A stretch of 9,225 nt of DNA from CAZBWE01 sp964581905 (GTDB lineage Bacteria > Planctomycetota > Phycisphaerae > Sedimentisphaerales > Anaerobacaceae). Under the pieces are notes generated by a model, which saw only the letters and a list, made by a program, of their open reading frames with translations, had not been told where the DNA came from and ran no database searches. Both the position numbers and the translations under genes were made by a program. Below are positions 3,788 through 9,225 of this stretch, one piece after another; positions within the stretch are counted from its first letter, which is position 1; each line of letters starts with the position of its first letter. The stretch spans positions 1-9,225 of the forward strand of contig CAZOQJ010000098.1 of assembly GCA_964581905.1 (NCBI GenBank). Direction: 5' to 3'.

Positions 3788-6448
3788 ATGGTAAGCCGAA
3801 CCATTCGAAACCTGCTGATTATGTGCCTGATTTTAGCTGCCGCGGCATTTTCAGTTCTCTTCCTTTGCGGTTTCTCGGAGAATCGCTCCCTTAGTCAAGA
3901 CCTTTTTCTGGACTTAGACGAGGATACAAGCTCGATAGCCGGGCCGGAGCCGGTCGGTCTTATACGGTCGATACTTGCGAGCATTGCCCCTGAGAAAGAA
4001 TATTCGCCAATAACTCTCGATTACCCGTTCAACAAATCCGTTTTTCCGCCGGAAATCGTCGCCCCTACCTTTCTATGGCATGACCCGGAAAAGGCAGCAG
4101 ACCTGTGGCTGATAGATATAACTTTTAAGGACAATCCATTTCACATATACGCTCTTACTACGGGCAAGCAGGTAGAACCACAGATTGACCCGGCGGCTGT
4201 CAGTTCGACCAACGAAGACTACAGACGAAGCGATTATGAGCTTTCTGCAAAGGCCTGGACTCCCGACGAGCGCTCGTGGAATACCGTTAAGCGAAATTGC
4301 GTCGAAGCGTTTGGGACCGTGACCATCATCGGTTTGCGCAGCCCGGCTTCGACGAGCTTCGCCGAGGCGAGCGGCAGCAAGCCGGAAATTCTGTCAAGGG
4401 CAAGTATGCAGCTTATAGTCTCAAAGGACCCTGTTGGCACACCCATTTTTTACCGTGATGTGCCACTGATGCCGTCCGAAACTTCAACAGGTGTAATAAA
4501 GCCAATTGCCAAGGAGGCATTGCCTCTCATTGTATGGAGGCTGCGCGATATTTCCAAACCTTCCGCCCCCGTTGTGCTTAAGGACATGCCCACCTGTGTG
4601 AATTGTCATACTTTCTCACGTGACGGCAAGGTGCTCGGTATGGATATGGATGGTCCAACCGGAGACAAAGGAGCTTACGCCCTGACGAAGGTCAAGAAGA
4701 ACACGGTTATCGCCACCGATAATATCATTACCTGGAATTCGTATAGATACTCACCAAAGGGACACATGAATTTTGGCTTGTTCTCACACGTCTCGCCTAA
4801 CGGTAAATATGTTATCAGCACACTAAACGAGTCCACCTTTGTTGCAAACTACCCTGATTTCAGGTTTCTACAATCCTTTTATCCAACAAGGGGCATCTTC
4901 GTAGTTTACTATAGCGATACTGGAAGGATGGAGCCGCTGCCGGGTGCTAACGACCCTAATTACGTTCATACCAATGCCTGCTGGAGTCCCGATGGAAGAA
5001 ACATTCTTTTTTCGAGAGCCAAAGCAAAGGATAACTACGAAACTAAAGTGATGCCCAAGCACGTAAACGACCCGAATGAGACGTTTATCCAATATGACCT
5101 CTACACGATGCCATTTAATAACGGCAAAGGAGGGCTGCCAACGCCATTGGCAGGTGCGTCGCAGAATGGTATGAGCAACTCATTTTCCAGATACTCACCT
5201 GACGGGAAATGGATTGTTTTTGTGCAGACCAACAAGGGACAGCTTATGCGGCCGGACAGCAAGCTGTACATAATACCCGCACAAGGAGGCAACCCACGGA
5301 AAATGAGCTGCAATTTGCCTTTGATGAACTCGTGGCATAGCTGGTCGCCAAATGGCAGATGGCTCGTATTCTCATCGAAAGGTTTTACGCCTTTTACACA
5401 AATGTTTCTTACTCACGTTGATGAAAACGGTAATGATAGTCCTGCAATTCTGATTCCGAACTCGACGGCCGCAAACAGGGCGGTTAACATCCCTGAATTC
5501 CTGTACAACTCGGTTGATGCAATAGTCTTGATAAGCACTCCTGTGCAGGACTCCTATCGCCATTTTAAAAAATCCACTGAATTGACATATTCGGGAAAAT
5601 ATGCCGAAGCTCTAGAGGAATTAGAAAAATCGTTGCTTCTTAATCCTTATTATGCCAAAGCGCATAACGAGAGGGGGGTTGTTCTATTAAATACGGGTAG
5701 ACACCAAGAATCTATCGCTTGCTTCGAAAGAGCTATCCAACTGGACCCGGAACTGGCAATAGCATACAGCAACTATGGCTTCGTGTTGGCGTTGATGGGC
5801 CAGACCGACAAGGCAATCAGTATGTATAGTCGGGCGTTGGAAATCGATTCAAGTTCAGCCGATGTCCTGAACAATGCGGCGCAGTTGCTTCAGGATACCG
5901 GCCGGTTAGAAGAGGCAGAACCAATGATGCGTCGAGCGGTTGAAATCTGGGGAAAATCTTTTGGTTACAAGCATCCGAACGTTGCAAGTGCCTTGAACAA
6001 TCTGGCGGGGTTGCTTATGAAAACCGGCCGGTTAGAAGAAGCAGAAGCGATGTATAGGAGAGTTGTGAAGATACTGGAGAATCCGGGTGGTGCCCCTCTG
6101 CCGAATTATGCCGGTGCCATGAACAATCTGGCGAGGTTGCTTCAGGATACCGGCCGGTTAGAAGAGGCAGAACCGATGTATCGAAGGGCGCTTGAAATTG
6201 ATGAATCGAGGTTTGGGCAGGTGCGCCCGGATGGTGTAGCTATTTGTCTGGATAATCTGGCACAGTTGCTACACAATACCGGCCGGTTAAAAGAGGCAGA
6301 GGTGATGTATCGGCGTGCGCTTAAAATCTTCGAGGAGAGTTTCGGACCGGGGCATTGGAGGACGAAGAATGTTCGGGAGAATCTGGAGAAACTGATGAAG
6401 GAAAGCGAACAGCAGACAAAGGACGGTGGACAAAATGCCCCGCACTAA
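3788..6448 (+). CDS. Membrane-anchored PD40 beta-propeller/TPR protein with a CXXCH heme-type motif
   Basis: This is an 886-residue protein from ATG 3788. Residues 7-28 (RNLLIMCLILAAAAFSVLFL) are a signal anchor or uncleaved signal peptide, so the bulk lies outside the cytoplasm. Residues about 72-265 form a beta-rich N-terminal region (LDYPFNKSVFPPEIVAPTFLW; FYRDVPLMP; LIVWRLRDIS). PTCVNCHTFSRDGK follows, with Cys270, Cys273 and His274, the c-type heme attachment motif. Five PD40/TolB-like propeller signatures come next: YSPKGHMNF (321), VSPNGKYVIS (335), WSPDGRNILF (399), YSPDGKWIVF (469) and WSPNGRWLVF (519). From about 590 to 870 there are seven TPRs: three ordinary 34-residue ones, then four of 42-43 residues with LLxxTGRLEEAExMYRRA wording. 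It is a likely scaffold or sensor binding partners outside the membrane; heme attachment is inferred from the motif only. It is transcribed away from the sigma operon. Confidence 0.85.
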   Translation: MVSRTIRNLLIMCLILAAAAFSVLFLCGFSENRSLSQDLFLDLDEDTSSIAGPEPVGLIRSILASIAPEKEYSPITLDYPFNKSVFPPEIVAPTFLWHDPEKAADLWLIDITFKDNPFHIYALTTGKQVEPQIDPAAVSSTNEDYRRSDYELSAKAWTPDERSWNTVKRNCVEAFGTVTIIGLRSPASTSFAEASGSKPEILSRASMQLIVSKDPVGTPIFYRDVPLMPSETSTGVIKPIAKEALPLIVWRLRDISKPSAPVVLKDMPTCVNCHTFSRDGKVLGMDMDGPTGDKGAYALTKVKKNTVIATDNIITWNSYRYSPKGHMNFGLFSHVSPNGKYVISTLNESTFVANYPDFRFLQSFYPTRGIFVVYYSDTGRMEPLPGANDPNYVHTNACWSPDGRNILFSRAKAKDNYETKVMPKHVNDPNETFIQYDLYTMPFNNGKGGLPTPLAGASQNGMSNSFSRYSPDGKWIVFVQTNKGQLMRPDSKLYIIPAQGGNPRKMSCNLPLMNSWHSWSPNGRWLVFSSKGFTPFTQMFLTHVDENGNDSPAILIPNSTAANRAVNIPEFLYNSVDAIVLISTPVQDSYRHFKKSTELTYSGKYAEALEELEKSLLLNPYYAKAHNERGVVLLNTGRHQESIACFERAIQLDPELAIAYSNYGFVLALMGQTDKAISMYSRALEIDSSSADVLNNAAQLLQDTGRLEEAEPMMRRAVEIWGKSFGYKHPNVASALNNLAGLLMKTGRLEEAEAMYRRVVKILENPGGAPLPNYAGAMNNLARLLQDTGRLEEAEPMYRRALEIDESRFGQVRPDGVAICLDNLAQLLHNTGRLKEAEVMYRRALKIFEESFGPGHWRTKNVRENLEKLMKESEQQTKDGGQNAPH
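4343..4385. repeat. GC-rich palindromic element in frame inside the PD40/TPR gene
   Basis: Perfect 7-bp terminal arms CCGGCTT (4343-4349) and AAGCCGG (4379-4385) enclose an inner hairpin, GCT-T-CGCC then GGCG-AGC. It encodes the low-complexity stretch SPASTSFAEASGSK (residues about 185-198) between two beta-strand-like segments. It is much richer in G and C than the flanking codons, as expected of an inserted palindromic unit read through in frame. Confidence 0.45.
5884..6174 (+). repeat. Near-identical TPR-coding repeats
   Basis: Bases 5884-5922 and 6136-6174 are identical over 39 positions and lie exactly 252 bp (two 42-codon repeats) apart. The palindrome ACCGGCCGGT recurs at 5897, 6023, 6149 and 6278, once in each of the last four TPRs (spacing 126, 126 and 129). 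This points to recent internal duplication of two-TPR units. Confidence 0.8.
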
Positions 6449-6515
6449 ACACTATTCCTGAACCAAAGACATTGCTTAGTGTAATTAATTGTGTGTAAGT
6501 TAGGGTGTTGGAGAA

Positions 6516-6587
6516 AGCCAAGTCAAAAAGGCATTTTTGGAGGAAAAATTTCTAGTAATTTTGCCATTTTTCTTTTGACTTTTGGCT
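6516..6587. repeat. 72-bp imperfect inverted repeat (MITE-like or terminator-like)
   Basis: The left end AGCCAAGTCAAAAAGGCA pairs with the right end TGCC...CTTTTGACTTTTGGCT, allowing small bulges; the centre is AT-rich. It begins 68 bp after the PD40/TPR stop codon. It could end that transcript as a long stem, although no clean T-run follows. It could also be a small non-autonomous mobile repeat; I see no obvious target duplication. Confidence 0.5.
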
Positions 6588-6604
6588 ACGGGAGGGGGTA
6601 AAAT
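6575..6604 (+). promoter_or_regulatory. Candidate promoter of the first PEP-CTERM gene
   Basis: TTGACT (6575-6580, 5 of 6) is followed after 18 bases by TAAAAT (6599-6604, 5 of 6). A perfect TATAAT also sits at 6609-6614 but has no -35 at the right distance. The -35 lies in the right arm of the inverted repeat, so repeat and promoter may have arrived together. Confidence 0.35.
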
Positions 6605-6716
6605 AAGGTATAATAAAGCAAGACGTACCTGCATTCCTATACAATCGGGATTCGGTTACGGCTAACGGCAGGAGCGGTTCAAAAAAACATGTTTTGAGAT
6701 GAGAAAGGGTGAAATT

Positions 6717-7361
6717 ATGAAAAAAGCAATGATATCATTAACAACAATCTTGGTGCTAACGTTAGCAGCGAAGGGGAATTACGTTGTTTTCGATAACGGT
6801 GAACCCTCGATTTATGTTCATGGCAATGGCGTTGTGGATCGGCTACACGCGGATGACTTCGTGCCAACGCAGGACATTACTCTAACAAAGGGCCATTTCT
6901 GGACCTTGGAATTTGATCCTTGGGATGGCACGCTGGAATACTTCATCTTTGCTGATAATGGTGGAATGCCAGGTGCAATAATGATTTCAGGAGAGGGCCA
7001 AAGTGTGGTTAAGAGCGCAACAGGCAGGGCAACTACTATAGCGGATGAATACAAATATTCCTTTGAATTCGAGACATCTATTGACTTAGATGCTGGCGAA
7101 ACATACTGGCTTGGCCTGCACATGGCTGCCGACTATACCGGTAATTCCTATGGAATTATATGGTCAGACAGCATAACAGGACTCGGGTATACTTGTTATG
7201 AATCACTGGGAGGTACATTAGATAACTGGGTTGACAGCGGCATTCATCGAGCCTTTTATTTGGAAGGTATTCCAGAACCCGGAACATTATTTCTACTTGG
7301 TATAGGAAGTTTAATCTTAAGGCAGAAATTTTCTTTAACAGAGGATGGGTTTTTGGTATAA
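6717..7361 (+). CDS. Secreted PEP-CTERM protein (exosortase substrate)
   Basis: This is a 214-residue protein from ATG 6717, chosen over ATG 6699 because AGGG (6706-6709) lies seven bases upstream of it and because MKKAMISLTTILVLTLAA then forms a clean signal peptide (residues 1-18). The body (about 20-183) is beta-rich and holds DRLHADDFVPTQDITLTKGH, YFIFADNGGMPGAIM, and DLDAGETYWLGLHM, wording seen in planctomycete PEP-CTERM proteins; I cannot assign a function. The C-terminus is PEPGTLFLLGIGSLILRQK (186-204): the Pro-Glu-Pro motif, a hydrophobic helix and basic residues recognised by exosortase. It is unusual in having ten more residues (FSLTEDGFLV) after the basic cluster. It is first of three closely spaced plus-strand genes for exported proteins. 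Confidence 0.82.
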   Translation: MKKAMISLTTILVLTLAAKGNYVVFDNGEPSIYVHGNGVVDRLHADDFVPTQDITLTKGHFWTLEFDPWDGTLEYFIFADNGGMPGAIMISGEGQSVVKSATGRATTIADEYKYSFEFETSIDLDAGETYWLGLHMAADYTGNSYGIIWSDSITGLGYTCYESLGGTLDNWVDSGIHRAFYLEGIPEPGTLFLLGIGSLILRQKFSLTEDGFLV

Positions 7362-7362
7362 T
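7335..7362 (+). promoter_or_regulatory. Candidate promoter of the second PEP-CTERM gene
   Basis: TTAACA (7335-7340, 5 of 6) is followed after 16 bases by a perfect TATAAT (7357-7362). The -10 box overlaps the TAA stop of the preceding gene. The 11-mer GGTATAATAAA is found here (7355-7365) and at 6607-6617 ahead of the first PEP-CTERM gene. Confidence 0.45.
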
Positions 7363-7426
7363 AAAATATGTTAATGTTGGAACGGTTCAGAAAATTAAAA
7401 CTTTATTAACTTTTTTAACCAAAAGT

Positions 7427-7432
7427 AGGAGG
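7427..7432 (+). promoter_or_regulatory. Strong ribosome binding site choosing between two ATGs
   Basis: AGGAGG lies two bases from ATG 7435 and five bases from ATG 7438. The second spacing is the workable one, so translation most likely starts at 7438. Confidence 0.6.
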
Positions 7433-7437
7433 CAATG

Positions 7438-8019
7438 ATGAAAACTAAATTATTTACCATTCTGTTAGTAGTAATGTTGTGTGGAGTTTGTTCAGTTCAG
7501 GCGGGAGATGTTGATTTTTACAGCGATGCAATCATCAGACCGGGAGAAGTCTATGACACTGTCAGTGTCTATGATACACCGCCCGTCCCTACCGTCGTCC
7601 ATATGTTTGGGGGAAGTGTCAAAAGTATCTATGCCTTTAATTCAAGCACAGTGAATATCTTTGGTGGAGAAATAAGAAAGAGTGTTTCTATGTGGGAATC
7701 AAGCACAACGAATATCTACGGTGGAAATATAATGCTTGATGGTTGCCTATTCACCGATTTTAGTATTTTGAATATTTATGGTGGAGATGTTTTTCTCGGT
7801 GCTCCATATGCAGAGGAATCAAGTACAATCAATATCTACGGTTATGAATTCAGTGAATTTCCTGCTTTTTCACTTACGGGTTATTTATCGGATGGCTCAC
7901 CTTTTGAGTTCATAGAGCTTACACATGCAATATCACATATAAATCTCATTGTGATTCCTGAACCGGCATCTGTTTTATTGCTAGGCCTGGGCGGACTGTT
8001 GTTGAGAAGGCGAATTTAA
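7438..8019 (+). CDS. Secreted PEP-CTERM protein with beta-solenoid NIYGG repeats
   Basis: This is a 193-residue protein from ATG 7438. Residues 1-22 are a signal peptide (MKTKLFTILLVVMLCGVCSV, then QA). The middle holds five repeats of 18-20 residues marked by MFGG (56), NIFGG (73), NIYGG (92), NIYGG (112) and NIYGY (132), each preceded by a Ser-Ser/Thr step (SSTVNIFGG, SSTTNIYGG). This periodicity fits a right-handed parallel beta-helix, one rung per repeat. The C-terminus PEPASVLLLGLGGLLLRRR (174-192) is a textbook PEP-CTERM sorting signal: Pro-Glu-Pro, hydrophobic helix and arginine cluster. The protein is exported and probably processed by an exosortase encoded elsewhere. Its partner or ligand is unknown. 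It follows the previous gene by 76 bp and precedes the next by 36 bp. Confidence 0.87.
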   Translation: MKTKLFTILLVVMLCGVCSVQAGDVDFYSDAIIRPGEVYDTVSVYDTPPVPTVVHMFGGSVKSIYAFNSSTVNIFGGEIRKSVSMWESSTTNIYGGNIMLDGCLFTDFSILNIYGGDVFLGAPYAEESSTINIYGYEFSEFPAFSLTGYLSDGSPFEFIELTHAISHINLIVIPEPASVLLLGLGGLLLRRRI

Positions 8020-8044
8020 TTACAATTACAAAATTTTTTTTGAG

Positions 8045-8050
8045 AGGAGG
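8045..8050 (+). promoter_or_regulatory. Ribosome binding site of the propeller/DUF11 gene
   Basis: AGGAGG lies five bases before ATG 8056, near-ideal. The 36-bp gap to the preceding stop holds an A/T run but no complete promoter, so co-transcription with the upstream gene is likely. Confidence 0.65.
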
Positions 8051-8055
8051 TTGAA

Positions 8056-9225
8056 ATGTTAGCGATAAAGAAACTTATAGTTGTTATTCTCTCACTCATT
8101 ATAATTACTGTCCTGTCAGGCGTCACCGAGGCCAGGTCAGTATATGTAATTGCTGACACTGGGACTGCTTTGTCGGATATTCCGTTAATACAGGCATATG
8201 ACATAGTTGGCAGCACTCTGGTTTTGCAAACCGACTACGGTTCAGAGCACCCTCTTGCTATTAGTCTCACAATCGACCCTGAATCCGGGTTTATGTTTAT
8301 CACTCACGAAGAGCACTATGGGGAGGGTGGAAACCTCGTTGAAATTGTTAATGCGAAGACCTTGCAGTATGTGGACACCGTAACTGCTCCCGGTGCATCA
8401 GATTTGGCCGGCATTGTTTTTGATAGTATAAAACAAAAAGTTTATGCTGTGGATAGGGGTAAAAAATATTTATATGTCTATAATTGGTATCCAAAAATAC
8501 TAAGTCTGGTTCCAGATGGTGACCCGATTGAGCTGGAAGGACTAACCAACAATTCTGTAGGGGGCGCATGGGGGCTTGCTCTCGATGAAGAAAATAGTCG
8601 TCTGTGGGTAACAAGCAATGAAACAAAGGTGCGTTTTTACAATACTAATGATTGGTCCCACGACCCGAATAATGATTTTATTATTCTATCACAAAAGACC
8701 GTAAGCATTGCTCTTGATTTGACAAATGAATACGTCTATACAGGGACAGCTTGGGTAGATCCATATCCAACTTATTATCTAAGCCAGTATGATTTGTCAG
8801 ACGGTAATGAAACCCTGGAGGATATCGGGGCCGAGGTAATCGGTATAGCCGTTGACCAGCAGACGTCTCTTGTATATCTGACAACTTTTGGAAGCAGCGG
8901 AGATTCTAACGAGCCGTATCCGAAGGACCGTCTTTTTGTTTATGATGCTAACTTAAGCGAAAAGTGCTACTCTGACGACATCGGCAATCCGGCAGGCGTG
9001 GCTGTCGCAGGCGATGTTTACTACAAGCCGACGTTTCCCACGCTTACGCTGGTTAAAGAAGCTAATATTGTTGATTGTGTCGTGCCAGGCGAGATAACTT
9101 ATACTATCACCTACGATGCCAACAGCGATTCCGACACCAATGTAGTAATAACCGATTATCTTCCGGCTGAAGTCTATTTTATATCAGCTTCGGGTCCTAA
9201 TATGGTTTATGATATATTTACAGAT
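8056..9225 (+). CDS. Secreted beta-propeller protein running into a DUF11 domain (3' truncated by window edge)
   Basis: The frame is open from ATG 8056 to the window end (390 codons, no stop). Residues 1-27 are a signal peptide (hydrophobic core KLIVVILSLIIITVLSGV). Residues about 28-323 contain repeated propeller-like units with DP/DS/DE turns and VY/LW strands: LTIDPESGFMFIT (71-83), IVFDSIKQKVYAVD (120-133), LALDEENSRLWVT (174-186), IALDLTNEYVYTG (218-230), IAVDQQTSLVYLT (264-276) and GVAVAGDVYY (314-323). Six visible blades suggest an NHL/YVTN-like six-bladed propeller. From about 328 the LTLVKEANIVDCVVPGEITY segment with TNVVITDYLPAEVYF is a DUF11 (conserved repeat) domain, an Ig-like surface module often repeated before an anchor. 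The rest, including any further DUF11 copies or sorting signal, lies beyond the window. Confidence 0.85.
   Translation, partial: MLAIKKLIVVILSLIIITVLSGVTEARSVYVIADTGTALSDIPLIQAYDIVGSTLVLQTDYGSEHPLAISLTIDPESGFMFITHEEHYGEGGNLVEIVNAKTLQYVDTVTAPGASDLAGIVFDSIKQKVYAVDRGKKYLYVYNWYPKILSLVPDGDPIELEGLTNNSVGGAWGLALDEENSRLWVTSNETKVRFYNTNDWSHDPNNDFIILSQKTVSIALDLTNEYVYTGTAWVDPYPTYYLSQYDLSDGNETLEDIGAEVIGIAVDQQTSLVYLTTFGSSGDSNEPYPKDRLFVYDANLSEKCYSDDIGNPAGVAVAGDVYYKPTFPTLTLVKEANIVDCVVPGEITYTITYDANSDSDTNVVITDYLPAEVYFISASGPNMVYDIFTD

Noticed and set aside
6621..6680. Possible riboswitch or structured leader (CCTGC...GCAGG enclosing GTTA-CGGC-TAAC)
   Set aside because: Stems are only four to five base pairs and I do not recognise any conserved riboswitch core.
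6684..6695. 12-bp palindrome AAAACATGTTTT before the first PEP-CTERM gene
   Set aside because: It is perfect but made mostly of A and T runs and lies close to the ribosome binding site; chance occurrence is likely in this AT-rich leader.

Overview
The window most likely comes from a planctomycete of the Phycisphaerae/Sedimentisphaerales kind, or a close relative. This is inferred from content, not from a search. The pointers are two secreted proteins ending in PEP-CTERM sorting signals, one with the typical tail GLGGLLLRRR. There is also a PD40 beta-propeller/TPR protein carrying a CXXCH motif, a secreted propeller protein running into a DUF11 domain, a CBM9-like secreted protein with a YFGS/YFGT-type fibronectin-III-like module, and an ECF sigma/anti-sigma pair. 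No ribosomal RNA, tRNA, CRISPR array or intact transposase gene was found.

Layout. Positions 3-179 (+) hold the last codons of an FmdB-family zinc-ribbon protein whose N-terminus lies outside the window. Positions 180-465 contain no intact gene but hold two decayed minus-strand fragments fused head to tail: the C-terminus of a second copy of the anti-sigma factor and a scrap of a fibronectin-III-like domain. Positions 466-3103 (-) are, in transcription order, an ECF sigma factor, its membrane anti-sigma factor (4-nt overlap) and a secreted CBM9-like/Fn3-like protein with its own possible promoter. Positions 3104-3787 are a long divergent intergenic region full of palindromes: a three-way-junction repeat, a double hairpin, and two short inverted repeats overlapping or abutting predicted promoter boxes. 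Positions 3788-6448 (+) encode the 886-residue membrane-anchored PD40/CXXCH/TPR protein. After a 268-bp spacer containing a 72-bp imperfect inverted repeat come three closely spaced plus-strand genes for secreted proteins: two PEP-CTERM proteins (6717-7361 and 7438-8019) and the 5' part of a propeller/DUF11 protein (8056 to the window end).

How it may work together (inference). The left half looks like a cell-surface signalling unit: the anti-sigma factor spans the membrane and would release the sigma factor on an outside signal, and the CBM9-like protein may bind glycans on the same side. The right half is a set of exported proteins, two of them likely handled by an exosortase encoded elsewhere. 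The most unusual points are the remnant of a second anti-sigma cassette, the heme-type CXXCH motif inside a propeller/TPR protein, and a 43-bp palindrome sitting in frame inside that same gene.
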